60,000 bases of DNA from Adiantum capillus-veneris (taxonomy: Eukaryota; Streptophyta; Polypodiopsida; Polypodiales; Pteridaceae), in NCBI GenBank assembly GCA_014529385.2, contig CM043944.1:78573884-78633883 (forward strand), given 5' to 3'. Numbering within the stretch: position 1 is the stretch's first letter; the number at the start of each line of letters is the position of its first letter. Of the stretch, positions 34,645-45,148 are shown piece by piece. The position numbers and the translations under genes are program-made. A model generated the notes under the pieces. That model saw only the letters and a list, made by a program, of their open reading frames with translations, did not search any database and was not told where the DNA came from.

Positions 34645-35835
34645 TGAGCTCTATAATCTATGCACATTCTCCAAGATCCGTCTTTCTTCAAAACCAACAA
34701 CACTAGAGAGCAATACGGTGAAGTACTAGGTTGGACAAGACCCTTTTTCAAGAGGTCTTTTACTTTTGCTCATAATCTCTTCGTTTTGGGCTCGGCTCAC
34801 ACGGTTCGGTGGCCGGTTCGGTGGCATGCTTCCAGGAATCAGATCAATAGTATGATCTTCAGGACGAGCGGGTGGTAACTCGCTTGGCAGTCCCTCTGAG
34901 AAGCAATCGGCATGAGAGTGGAGAAAATCTTGGCGTTCTTTATCAAGTTCAGACATATTAGTCCTATCCTCATCACTCAACTCTTTCATAAAGATCGAGT
35001 AAACAAATAGAGTGGATTTTATTAACTTTGAAATGGCCGAAGCCGATACAATAGGGATAGACTTGCCCTTAAGTTTAATGTCAAGTATAATGGTTCTGCC
35101 CTTCTCTGTGGTCAGTGTCGCTTTCCTCGCCCGATAGTCGACCACGGCGTTGTTCTTGTGGTACCAGGGAATTCCCAAGAGAACATCACAACCTTCCAAA
35201 GGCATTATGTAAAAGTCCTCATGCCCCAAATTACCCTGACATATAATGGCTACGTCTTTGCCGGGTGCCGCTAGAACTGCCTCTGCAAGCGGTCCCATCT
35301 GATTGGGAATGATCTCTAGCCACGCCGCCAATTCGGGTGAAATGAAGTTGGCCTTGGCTCCTCCATCAAAAAAGATCAGGGCTTCTTGGTCTTTCACTTT
35401 GCCCCAAGCTCGGCAAAGTTTTGTATTCTCGTCCAACGTGCTGGGATCGGTACCCTCGCAATCTGGAACCAGTCTTGTTTTCATCTTGCCTTTTCTTCCA
35501 CGTTCCTCAGCTGCTCTCGAACTCTTAGGCCTTTCGTCGTCCTTGTTGTTCTGTTCTTTCTGTGCCTTTTTAGGGCACTTCGCGAAGATTTGTCCAGTTT
35601 CCCCACATCCAAAGCACTTTCCTTCCCTGATGTAGCGAGCCTGCTCCTGAGGAGTAAGCTTGGGTTGTGCATCTTTCTTTTCTGGGTTTCTCTTTCTCTT
35701 TCTACTTTTATTTGTTGAAGTTTGTTTGGCTCTTTGTGTCATGATCTCATCGGTGGGGTAGGTCAAACTGCCAAAGTAAATAGCAAAACCCCGTTTCGCA
35801 TGACTCATCAACTCCTAAATGGAAGCTGACTTTTG
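34645..35835 (-). pseudogene. Gypsy G1: zinc knuckle, protease and RT start
   Basis: Open from 35811 to 34726 (361 codons). It has a gag zinc knuckle CFGCGETGQIFAKC, where the His is replaced by Phe, then LCRAWGKVKDQ, protease FFDGGAKANFISPEL, where the active-site triplet is DGG, GCDVLLGIPWY, and HTIDLIPGSMPPNRPP, the approach to RT. A frameshift near 34730 leads to KKDGSWRMCIDYRA, interrupted by G2 at 34644. Residue changes at the protease and zinc finger argue against function. Confidence 0.88.
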
Positions 35836-37032
35836 TTCTAAGCAGTGATCTCGGATCTCTGTAGGAAGACCCAAGGTAAACCGCTCAATCTGTTCCTTGA
35901 ACAAGATCTTCTTAAATGAAGAGGCAGGTAGAAAAGAGCTCTAGAATCTCTCGCAATAAGCGTCCACTGTATCCTTCTTGGTCATCCGAAGATGGTTCCA
36001 AGCAGTTCATCTATCGCGTTCATACTCTGGAGTCAGCCAAGAAGAAATAAAAAGCCTCTTGAATTTCAACCATTTAACTGGCGCAGTCTTGTTTAATAGA
36101 AGCGTGGACCACCAAGTTCGAGCATTCCCCGTAAAGTAAGAGGCAGCTCTCCGAATCTTAGAGTGCTCGGAGTAACGCCCTCCCATGAAAGCGATGTCAA
36201 ACTGCTGTACAAAAGACAAAGCCTTCGAAGCATCTCTATAACCAGAAAACGTGTCAAATTTAATTGACTGTCCACCTTCCTTAAACTCTCGGACTTTCTT
36301 GCTTTTGTCTTCCAGAAAGTCATACTGGTTGGCTTTGTAGAAATTCTTCTTCTTTGCATAAAAGCTGCAGTCATTCGAGTCCGAACTAGACGAGTCCTCT
36401 GTAGAACTGTCAACCATAGGGCGAGATTTAGACTTCTTTGCCTTTTTCTTGCCCTTTCCGAAGCGTTGCTTTTTGCTTCGCTTTTTACCCTTTCTGTCTT
36501 CTTCGCTCGAGTCAGATGAATTAGAAGAACTGTCAGAAGAAGAACTGGGTACCCCTTCAAATCGAACACGCTTCCTCTGCTTTCTTGCCTTCTCAAATGT
36601 AGACTGACGACTCAAATAACCTAGGAAGTCAGTGCCTTTCTTCTGCTTTTTACCGTGCTTTTTAGCTTTGTTCTGCGCGTCAAAAAGCTGAGCACTTCGT
36701 GCATCAACCACCTCTTCTAATTCTTTCTCTGTAAACTTCTTGGGAGTAGGAGGTTTCTTGAGAGCGGGTTTTCGGGATGGTTTTGTGGTTTTCTGCCACT
36801 GCGTGTGCACCTCATCGAAAGAAGTTTGGCTCATATATTTTGCAAATTTCGGGTCCTTCGCAAAATTAAGCATCATCTTTGTTGCATCGCCGATCAATTG
36901 ACGACGTTCCATCTCCTGACGCTCCGCCTGAGTAGGCCGAGGCGGGCCATACTCCTTGCCTGAATCTTCGTTGTGATCCCTTCCCGCATCTTCGGATGCA
37001 GAGGGAGTCGATTGATCTTTGCCTGAAGCCAT
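35836..37032 (-). pseudogene. Gypsy G1 gag
   Basis: Gag from ATG at 37030-37032 (MASGKDQSTPSASEDAG) open to a stop at 36007. Homology then continues with stops to 35836 (LRMTKKDTVDAYCERF; FTLGLPTEIRDHCLEQK). Features: a long Lys/Ser-rich region with RKRVRFEGVPSSSSDSS and KKRSKKQRFGKGKKKAKK, which could act as a nuclear localisation signal, then the conserved gag core (FKEGGQSIKFDTFSGYRD, ALSFVQQFD, AASYFTGNARTWW) homologous to the G2 core. The upstream ORF extension to 37305 lies in the LTR and was not used. Confidence 0.85.
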
Positions 37033-37085
37033 AAGTGCCGCAAAAAAAAAAGGATCGGATTTCCCGTAGAAGAGAAATCGGCCGT

Positions 37086-37097
37086 GCTCTGATACCA
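37086..37097 (-). other. Primer binding site of gypsy G1
   Basis: Plus-strand GCTCTGATACCA, i.e. TGGTATCAGAGC on the coding strand, complementary to initiator tRNA-Met, one base from the LTR. Confidence 0.9.
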
Positions 37098-37098
37098 T

Positions 37099-37750
37099 TG
37101 TAGCAGACTTGGACACTCCAAGTCGAGAATCTACCACGACACCACAAATAATCACTTCAAACAATTCACAGTTCACAATTGATTCCACACTGGCCAGGCG
37201 GACTTCCGTGCTTAGAGATATTGGCCCCAAAGATTGGCGCCCCTTTCGGTATTTCTTTTTGTATTGATATGTGTTCAAAGTACAAGAGTGCGGGCAGGCG
37301 CTCACACTCAGACTCTACGTCCAGATATTCTGAGTTGTGAGTGGCCTTCCCACTTATTTAAAGAGTACAAGGGATGCCAAAAGCAGAGCCCCAAAAGCTG
37401 GTCAAATCAAAAAGCCCTCATAAAATTAAGCCAAGGCTCCTTCTCTCTCTTATGCTTTAATAAAGCAAGTTAATCTCTCTCTTGCTGCCTTGCGTGGAAT
37501 AAAGCAACCTCAGCGTAAGCTTTTCCACCAACGCTAGCAGCTAGCTTAGCCCAAAAAGCAATAAAAAAAACCAACCGCAAAACAGTGCCACGTCATCACT
37601 GCCACAAATTGCGGGATTCCATACAATTGCCACGTGTCCCCTGCCGTACACAATCCGCCATGTCAGCAATTCCAGCAGTATTCCTGTCCGGCAGCCAGCA
37701 GGGAGTGTATGCGTGTGTACACTGGGCAGCCACGTCACTAGTTTGTGACA
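37099..37750 (-). repeat. 5' LTR of gypsy G1
   Basis: 652 bp with plus-strand ends TGTAGC and GTGACA (minus-strand TGTCAC...GCTACA). It contains the block GGCGCCCCTTTCGGTATTTC shared with the G2 LTR and CTTTAAATAAG, a TATA-like sequence, on the minus strand. Its 3' partner is missing at the left end of G1. The outer edge is placed by the TG...CA rule. Confidence 0.75.
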
Positions 37751-38049
37751 TGAGGGGTGGTTGCATACATGTAAATATGCATGCATGCACACCGACATAC
37801 ATGCACACGTATGCATATATACATATATATGTCTACAACCTAATATACATGCATGCATGCTTGTATGTGTATTGATGAGGCGTATAAGTAACAACTAGTA
37901 CGTTAAGTACTAATACCAGTACGCGTATTTATCGTACGGTATGTAAAGAATGATAAATATGAGTTTCGAATGAAACCTTGACCCGGACTATGAGACAAAC
38001 CATTGTACAACTGTTGTATCTCCTCCACAAAAAAGAAAAGAACTAAATG
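37751..38049. other. Non-coding spacer with ATGC-rich inverted repeats
   Basis: No gene seen. About 37770-37875 is rich in overlapping palindromes (CATGCATGCATG, ACATATATATGT, GCATGCATGC), likely low-complexity sequence. Confidence 0.5.
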
Positions 38050-38580
38050 AAAGCTAGGGTAAAGGAGCCGGTTTAGAGATGCCCAAATTGGGCGAGGAGT
38101 TGCAAAGGCTTTGTCTAATGGTTTGGAGCTAGGAGGGGCTTAGTCAAAAGCGTTGTGCTGCAGCATTTGTAGCAAAGACGCCATCGCGATTGTTTGACGG
38201 ATGACAAAGATTGAGCAGTTCTTCGCATTCTCATGTAACAAAAATAAGTGCCAAAGGGACGACCTCCAAGGGGGGGTTTAAAAGCCAAGTTGTCAACACC
38301 TCCATCATCCCAAACAGAAAAGAAAAGATGAATGAAAAATCTAAATAAAAGCTAGGGTAAAGGAGCCGGTTTAGAGATGCCCAAATTGGGTGAGGAGTTG
38401 TAAAGGCTTTGTGGAATGGTTCGGAGCTAGGAGGGGCTCAGTCAAAAGCGTTGCGCAACAGGTATTTGCAGCAAAGACGCCATCGCGATCATTTGACAGA
38501 TGACAAAGATCGAGCAATTCTTTGCATTCTTGTGTAACAAAAATGAGTGCCAAGGGGACGACCTCCAAGGGGTTTTTTTG
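38050..38580. repeat. 231-bp direct repeat, two copies
   Basis: Copies at about 38050-38280 and 38348-38580 share AAAGCTAGGGTAAAGGAGCC, AGATGCCCAAATTGGG, CAAAGACGCCATCGCGAT and GGGACGACCTCCAAGGGG, at roughly 90% identity. No coding potential is evident. Confidence 0.85.
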
Positions 38581-38602
38581 TCAAAGTCGACTATGCGGAA
38601 GC

Positions 38603-38604
<2 letters not shown>

Positions 38605-38641
<37 letters not shown>
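38605..38641. repeat. (GA)n microsatellite
   Basis: About 18 GA units. Confidence 0.93.
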
Positions 38642-38699
38642 CACGCAACTTAGAGCCAAAAACAGAGAATTACAACTTGTTCTAATTTTTTGCATGTTT

Positions 38700-39659
38700 A
38701 GGGTTTTGGTCACTTTTGATGCCAAAATGTACCGGGAGCTTCTGGGAACCTAGGGAACTGTCATACTGGTGTTTTGGTGCATTTGAGAGGCACACATTGA
38801 GAATTCAGCGTGCTGTAATTTCTTGCCAGGTTTATAAAAGTGCGTGCATGGGAAATCACCGTTTACTTGGGTTTTTGTTTGTGGAGACTTCTACTGCTGT
38901 TATGCTCCCGAAATTGGGCTAGAGTAGGGGAATTTCAGCTCGATAAAAGTGGGACAGTTTCTATAACTTTATAGGTATTCTCAAATGCAATATGAATAAA
39001 GAAAACAGAAAGGTACGCCAACCTTTGGGGCCAACATGGTGTCTTTGTCTACTTGGGAGCACTCTATCTACCAACTCGTGAATTGTTTTGAAGTGGTGAA
39101 TTCCAATTACATGTTTATTTGTGAAGAAAGGTAATCAGGCAAGTCGGTGGCTTGGAGCTTAAGTGAGGGGCCCAAAAATTTGTTCAAGGACCAAACTCAA
39201 GGCCTAGCGCTTGTCCAAGCTGATGTGAAGGCAAAAAAATCCCCCTCCTTCCTCAAGAAGCCCACGAGCCCCCCATAGCTCAAGAGGAGAGAGCTTCTCT
39301 CTCTCACAAGACTTAATGATAAACCCTTTCCCATCCTCCTTTTATACCCTTTCCTTTGAGCCACTTTCCCCTAGCATGCACCTGCAATCACTTTCTAAGT
39401 TGAGTCTGTGCACTTCGTATGCTCATAATTCATGATGTACAAGTCTGATTCACGAGCTATAAAGCACGGCTGAAAACATTTATTTAAAACCATGTCTTGG
39501 GAACTCGAACAACCCAAAACGTCAGCATCCAAGCTTGGCAAAATCACACCTTTGTACATGAATTTTTACATGGTCACTTCCAAAACTTGTTGGGCTATTT
39601 ACACATATATACATAAGGCTAGTGGGCAAGTTTTTTGGCACGACCTAGTAACTTACAGC
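38700..39659 (+). repeat. Diverged gypsy LTR relic, opposite orientation to G1/G2
   Basis: About 38990-39060, in reverse complement, resembles the G2 LTR block: GTAGACAAAGACACCATGTTGGCCCC and AGGTTGGCGTACCTTTC, against GTAGACAGACACCATATTGGCCCC and TTAGGCGCCCCTTTC. The rest lacks ORFs and reads like LTR or leader sequence. Ends are not defined. Confidence 0.4.
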
Positions 39660-41163
39660 TCTCTCAAGCCCACAGCCTCCAGTTGCATGTCTCAAGAGTT
39701 GCTGGGTCAGAATCTATGACACAAGTCCTCCCACAGATGCCCACAACTTTGATCCTCTGAAAACAACACTCTGCAACCTGTGGGGCCTCGACTGAGACTA
39801 TGTGTAACCGACCCTCACCCTGTAGCTTGAAAAACATGGACGGTATCGTCTCTGAGCAAGCCCGAACTGCGATGAGGACCGCGAGTCGCGTGAAGGCCCC
39901 CATCCATCTGGGCACTACTGACTTGAGAGATGTAAGCCACTTAGCAGATACTGCCTTTGTGATGTCCTGGCACATGCTCTGTACCCTTCTCATGCCCTGT
40001 AGCTGGATGCTCTGAAGCTCCTCTGACAAACCTCAGAACTGTAGCTAGTCACCCAAAGTGCGTGCGGGACCCTCTGCCATGGGACCCCAAGAGACATGAG
40101 GCCTACTACCAACCAAGTGGCCTCTCTGAGTGCTGACCATGGGGTTTCAAACAAGGGGCTGTCTCAAGTGCTCCTCCGTGCAAGTAGGCTGGTGCTGCTC
40201 CAGGCCTCTCCGCAGTTGCTCCCAGGAACGAAGAAGGCTCAAAGCAAAACGGTCCTCTAGTCTCCTGCTTAGGCCAACTCTACGCATCTCTGTGAAAATC
40301 CATCTGGTGGAAGGTCTCCAAGGGCCTCCAGCATGAGGCACTCTAGCTCTAAGCCACTGAAGCAAAAACTCCTTTCAGGGCTCCTCCCCTGGAAGCAGTC
40401 CTCTGACAACAAACTTCCCAAGAAGGGCTCTGCTTTGCTGTGCAGGGTCTGTGATCCCCAAACCCCCCCGGAGAACAAGGTAGAGTGATGACCTGTCAAG
40501 CCACTTTGGCCCGGGCTATCTGGGTATCGCGCCCTGACCAAAGGAAATTCTTGATCAGCCTCTCTACCTGGCTGATGCAGGAGCTCAAAAAGATCCAACA
40601 AGATGTAATGTACCACATAGCAGCCAACAGCACCTGGTTGGCCACTACAACTCTTCTTGCCAAAGAAAGTCATGCCGAGCTCCAATGTAACAGCTTCCTC
40701 CTGATGGACAGGAGGAGGGGAGCAATCTGCTGCTCAGGAGACAAGTCCAAGCCAACCTGACAGTGAAACTAACGAACACAGTCCCTGGGGGGATCCATCT
40801 GAAACCCTCACCTGGCATCTAATCAGGCGTCGGAGCACTGCCAACCGAGAAAGCCACTGTCTTTCTCCAGTTGATCAGTGCGCTTGATGTATAGCAAAAG
40901 GTCTCAAGAGCCTGCTCACACCTTTGTAGGTTGGCCTCCTGGTCCTCCAAGTACAAAGCTGAGTCGTCTGCAAACTGAGCATCCAGTAGCTCATTGCCAA
41001 GAATAGGAAGCGCTAAGCCAATTAAACCAACCTACTGTGAAACCAAAAATCTGCTTACTGCCTCAACATAGAACAAAGAGAGGAAGGGGGCAAGAGGGTA
41101 GCCCTGTCTGATCCAACGTGTGAGCATGAACCGGTCTCCTCTACCTCCTACCAAAAGCACCTG
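39660..41163 (-). pseudogene. LINE-A ORF2, RT second half and C-terminus
   Basis: Minus-strand continuation of the L1-like LINE whose front half starts at 47779. Near 41160-40840 the conceptual protein reads LLVGGRGDRFMLTRW, RQGYPLAPFLSLF (RT block, usual RQGCPLAP) and DAQFADDSALYLED, the RT catalytic FADD. Near 40685-40450 it has the SCWIFL ... IKNFLWSGRD ... VAWQVITLP C-terminal region in a shifted frame. Many frameshifts and stops. Element X is inserted exactly between SQV and LLVGG; deleting X and one ACCTG copy restores continuity. Confidence 0.85.
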
Positions 41164-41729
41164 GGTAAGGTGGAGCGGAATGAATGTTTGAACTTTGCTC
41201 AAGATCAGTGTTCGCTTAAAAAACGCTAGTCCTGGGATCTTCTGGCGATGTTGGGTTGGATAAAAAGCACTAGAAGTTGGGGTTGATGGAAAACGCTAGG
41301 CTAGGGGAAATCTTGCTTGGAGGGGAAACCACCAAGGGGTTCTTACTTGAGAAGTTGCCTGTTGAGCTTGGGCTTCTGCTGCCTCTTCTACCCATTAGTG
41401 CCAGTCTAGGTTTGCTTATATACAAACTTACTCAATTTGCCCTACCTACTTTCCAACAAAAGTCACTTAAAAATAATAAGTGAAAAATGTCAAAAATAGG
41501 GAAAATAGGCTAAATGAACTAGAAAATTCCCGTGAAGGATTCTGATGGGAATGCTTATGATCATGCTGTGTGCAACCAGAGGATATGCATCTACACTAAG
41601 TGACTGGGCATACACGGTCTGCGAACAGACTCACAAAAGTGCTAGATCACTTCTAAATCTGGACTGACTGAACCCTTGTCATGAGGTAGCTTGTCCACGG
41701 ACACATAAAGTTGGATGTGTCACGTGACA
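41164..41729 (-). repeat. 3' LTR of element X
   Basis: Plus-strand GGTAAGG...CACGTGACA, 566 bp; the first base is changed from the expected T. It contains AAAACGCTAG motifs and, in both LTRs, the block GGATATGCATCTACACTAAG. Confidence 0.93.
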
Positions 41730-41730
41730 T

Positions 41731-41742
41731 CCCCTCCTTTTC
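41731..41742 (-). other. Polypurine tract of element X
   Basis: Minus-strand GAAAAGGAGGGGA just before the 3' LTR; identical at 58571-58582 in element Y. Confidence 0.85.
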
Positions 41743-42919
41743 AAAGTGAGGTACTGGTACTGAACTGTATGGCATCGAGGGAGATCGCCAATAGCATCTG
41801 GAATCCTAGAAGGGACTCTTCGTCGGCCCACTCTGATGTGTGGGTCGTGCGGTACTTGAACTTCATAAAGGTTTGCAACGCTTGCTTCTTTGGGCCGCGC
41901 CGAAAGCGACACAAAGTCTTCTATGGCTCCTTCGATGCATTAACTTCGTCGAGAGTCATGCTTCTTTCTTCTTAAAGAATCTCCATGGCTGAAAATTCCT
42001 GAAACCATTTCTAGCACAAAACCATGAACATACCTATTCCATGTAAAGTGAGTGGAAAAAATCGTGTCGTCCTAATAGACTGTGCATTCAATGTAGATGA
42101 ACAAAGAGACGGAGTGCCAAACCGTTCCCCACACACACGCAACCAATGAGATCGAATCTTTCTCTTATGATCTAAAGCAATCAACTGTGGCAATTCACAA
42201 TGGAAATGCCCATGCTTGGTGCTCATACTTTCTTGTGCTCTTTCTACGACCGTGTCATGCCAAGGAAGAGACATGGAATGTGACTTCCTTGAATGCATAC
42301 TTTTCAGCTTTTCATGAACAATCCGCATACATTCGTGCTCATTCATGAGTGAAACGTGCTCAACGTACAATATGTCATGCATAGGAAAAGGGATCACATA
42401 AAGACGTTGACTAAAATAGAGGAAATGATCACGAATGAAACACTCGAACAATGCGTGCGTATCAATCATGCGAACACATAATACTTCTTGTAAGGGTTCT
42501 GTGGACCTAGACTCGAGAGCCAAGATCGATCCTTCGTGATTGATCGAATCTGCAACGAGGTTAGCTTCGCTAGAAAAAGCATTCACTAACACATCATCCT
42601 TGTGAACAATCACATCATCTTCATGAAAATCCTCATGCTTGTGAGAAATCACAGCTTGATCATCATGGAAGTCATCATGCTTGGCATTGCCAACCAAATC
42701 ATCATGCACATCATTATCATTCAATTCATCATGCTTCTCATAATGATGCAAATCCTGTGTGTCATGCTTTGGAGAAGAAGAGACTGAGAGAGTCTCCTTC
42801 TCCTGAATCCGTTCAATCTTTGCCTGCACAATAGCAAAGAGAGAGGGAGAATGAACAACTTCCTCTCCACGAATGACAATGGGAGAGTCACTTCTTCCGT
42901 CCTTAATGAGAGAGTGCAA
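41735..42919 (-). CDS. ORF-X of element X: unknown His/Asp-rich protein with chromodomain-like end
   Basis: Open from 42919 to 42011 (302 codons); homology continues with stops to about 41735. I do not recognise the family. Seen: N-terminal QAKIERIQEKETLSV (coil-like); an acidic His-rich stretch of HDD/HEDD/HKDD repeats (about residues 50-110) that could bind metal; a well-conserved middle FECFIRDHFLYFSQRLYVIPF to HVSLMNEHECM, kept in element Y; SMSTKHGHFHCE; RVCGERFGTPS. The broken tail reads LQTFMKFKYRTTHTSEWADEE, which lines up with the chromodomain end YLVKFRNYPPMDAKWMEEGEL of G2. It occupies the place of RT, RNase H and integrase. Whether it is translated is unknown. Confidence 0.6.
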
Positions 42920-42990
42920 TGATCACGAACAAAGTGAGTGGACACTGTGCGTACAAGTGTATGAGACTGAGAGATAGAGAGACAATTTTT
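42880..42990 (-). repeat. LTR-derived fragment inside element X
   Basis: CTTAATGAGAGAGTGCAATG, then CACGAACAAAGTGA and GAGACTGAGAGATAGAGAGA, matches the LTRs of Y (57538-57615) and the solo copy (about 49940-50025) but is absent from the LTRs of X itself. It lies between protease and ORF-X and overlaps the start of ORF-X. Confidence 0.8.
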
Positions 42991-43097
42991 TTTTTACGGA
43001 AAGCAGCTTGTTGAACTGTAAACAACACACCAAGACACTCTTTTGTGATGAGAGAGTCCATACCAAGAGCAAAGCCAGAGACCTCGAGAGGAGATTT

Positions 43098-43865
43098 CTA
43101 ACTAACCTCTAGGCGGGCTCTCTCAACAAGAGAGGGACTGATCACATCATTCATACTGCCTGGGTCAAACAATATGACAAAACGTTGCCCCGTCATATGA
43201 CCATAACATTTAATGAGAGACTCATCAATGGGAGGGTCAGGAGAAACTTGGGGCACGCTCGTGTTGTCAGTGATTGCATTGACAGAGGAAGTGGGTTCTG
43301 TGGATTCTTTAGATTCATTAGAGTTTAGCTTAGGACATGTTCTTTTTATGTGACCCTTAATGTGACAATGAAAACAACGACCTTTCTTAGAATAAGTGCT
43401 TTGCTCTTCCGACGTGATGTATCCTCCTAAAATTCGTTGGGCTACCATTTCATATGGAGTAAGCTTAGGTTTAGCAATTGTGTTAGCCTTACCCTTAGGT
43501 TCATTGGAAGAGTTCTTTTCTGAGAGACTGTTGGAAGATTGGTTAGAAGAGTTACCGTTCTTACCATTCTTACCGTTCTGAGGGTTCTGAGAAGTTTGAG
43601 AGGTACTTGTGGAAGTCTTGTTCTCCTTAGGCTTTCCTTTGTTGTGCTTCATCTCCTGTGCGAGAGCAATCGCTACCGCCTTGTTGAGATCGATTGGATC
43701 AAAGACTTCTACATCAAACTTGATATAGTCGTCTAATCCAAAAAGGAATGTCTCCTTGCGCTCCGCATCCGATTTGCGTAATTGAGTGCCGAGCTGCAAA
43801 ACACGATTAGAGAAAGACATAACCGGCATACCATTTTGCTTGAGAGAGCGCCAATCGTCCTTCAA
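43098..43865 (-). CDS. Element X gag C-terminus, zinc knuckle and protease start
   Basis: A 255-codon open frame: LKDDWRSLKQNGMPVMSFSN (gag core end), LGTQLRKSDAERKETFLFGL, an Asn/Ser/Gly-rich linker, zinc knuckle CFHCHIKGHIKRTC (CX2CX4HX4C, complete) and aspartic protease start FVILFDPGSMNDVISPSL with DPG at the active site. After the stop at 43098 the protease frame continues for about 60 codons (SGFALGMDSLITKECLGVLF, VQQAAF). It is separated from the gag N-terminus at 44725 by a frameshift and two stops. It would bind RNA and process gag in an active relative. Confidence 0.8.
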   Translation of the reverse strand: MKDDWRSLKQNGMPVMSFSNRVLQLGTQLRKSDAERKETFLFGLDDYIKFDVEVFDPIDLNKAVAIALAQEMKHNKGKPKENKTSTSTSQTSQNPQNGKNGKNGNSSNQSSNSLSEKNSSNEPKGKANTIAKPKLTPYEMVAQRILGGYITSEEQSTYSKKGRCFHCHIKGHIKRTCPKLNSNESKESTEPTSSVNAITDNTSVPQVSPDPPIDESLIKCYGHMTGQRFVILFDPGSMNDVISPSLVERARLEVS

Positions 43866-44725
43866 TCGTGCGAGGTACTAAGGTGGCATAAACCGCACCT
43901 TCAGCTTGTCTTGGAAATCAGCCCAATTGAAGGAAAGGGGCGTGAATTCGTCGGTTTTCTCTAGGTGCGCGGCTAACTGTGACTCTTGTCATGCGTGGTA
44001 CCAATTGATGGCATCGCCGGCAAGGTACATAGCTGCCGTCAAAACCTTGCTATTCCCTGTCTTCTTAGTTGTCACAAAATAAGCATTAAATTGATGCAAC
44101 CAAGATGAATCACCGTAGCATCCATCTTACCATCATACTTACTGAAAGTCAACTTTTCTGTGACTGGGTTGTTGGAATCCGCATCGTGGCTTGCGCCACT
44201 TGAGGAACTCCCACGATCTTTGGTTGGTTCGGACTTCGAGGCAAGTACTTGTCGAACCAATTCTTGAGTGCAGAGGTCTCTTTGAGCCTCACGCTCGGCC
44301 TCCAAGGCCGCTCTTTGAGCCTCCCGATCGGCCTTCAAGGCCGCTCGTCTTGCTTCCGCTTCCTCCTTTCTTTGTGCTTTTCTTTCGTTTCGTTCATCGC
44401 GCTCGCATTCTAAAGCAATGCGAGTCGCTTCTTGTTGTATTGCATTTCTTTCATTTCGTTCTTCACACTCGCGTTCCAAAGCAATGCGAGTCGCTTCTTG
44501 TTGTGCCAGCGCAAGGCGAGTAGCTTCGCGATTCGCTTCTTGTTGTTGAGCCATCATGTCCAACATCAACTTGACCATCGCCTCCATGGAAGTTGGTACA
44601 ACTCGTGGCGTAGATGGAGAAGAGGGAGGGTCGGAAAAATCTCTTGGTGGGGAGAACTCTTCGTCGCCTCTCTCATGCTCATCACTTGTATGCGAAGTAT
44701 CCATTCCGCTTCGGGTGATGACCAT
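43866..44725 (-). pseudogene. Element X gag N-terminus, coiled coil
   Basis: Open from ATG 44725 (MVITRSGMDTSHTS) to 44072, 217 codons. It has a Ser/Pro-rich start (FSDPPSSPSTPRVVPTSM), then a long Glu/Arg/Ala-rich heptad-like region (residues about 60-150) with repeats such as QQEATRIALE and QRAALEAEREA, very likely a coiled coil. After LTFSKYDGKMDAT the frame shifts to the gag core (TGNSKVLTAAMYLAGDAINWYH), with two stops before 43865. The coil repeats probably arose by local duplication. Confidence 0.75.
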
Positions 44726-45135
44726 GCACTATGATCTTTGGTTCTTAAGTTCACGAGGAACTTAGGGTTCTTGAGGTTCTTGAGGGTTTTCTTTCGCTTG
44801 CAATCTGTGTTTGAGAAGGATCTTTTCTTCACCCGAGTTCTACTCTTTTCTGCGGGCGCACCCATTGGCGGCCTTGCGCTCACACCAAGGTTGCTTTTTC
44901 CCACCTCACATTGATTGGCCGGCCGCTAAGTGCACGGTCCGCTCTCAATGAGTGAAAAGAGGCACAAGGGGAGGCTGAACAAGCCCTTCTTTCTTGGGAT
45001 TCCTGTCACTCTTCAAAAACACGATTAGGAATCGACACGCCCAAGCGTACTTGGGTTCGTGCGATCGCAACAAGCAAAAAAAAAATCTTGTGATTCTTGT
45101 GGTTCTTTCCTTGAGTGATACAGAACACTGCCAAA

Positions 45136-45147
45136 GCTCTGATACCA
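45136..45147 (-). other. Primer binding site of element X
   Basis: Plus-strand GCTCTGATACCA, i.e. TGGTATCAGAGC on the coding strand, one base from the 5' LTR; initiator tRNA-Met type. Confidence 0.9.
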
Positions 45148-45148
45148 A

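Noticed and set aside
37234-37473. Small ORFs in the G1 LTR
   Set aside because: They lie entirely inside non-coding LTR sequence.
38050-38580. CRISPR-like or regulatory array from repeated units
   Set aside because: Only two long imperfect direct repeats without spacers of regular size; the context is an intron of a plant gene.
42011-42919. ORF-X as a retroviral envelope gene
   Set aside because: No signal peptide, no C-terminal membrane anchor and no cleavage site are evident; its end resembles a chromodomain instead.
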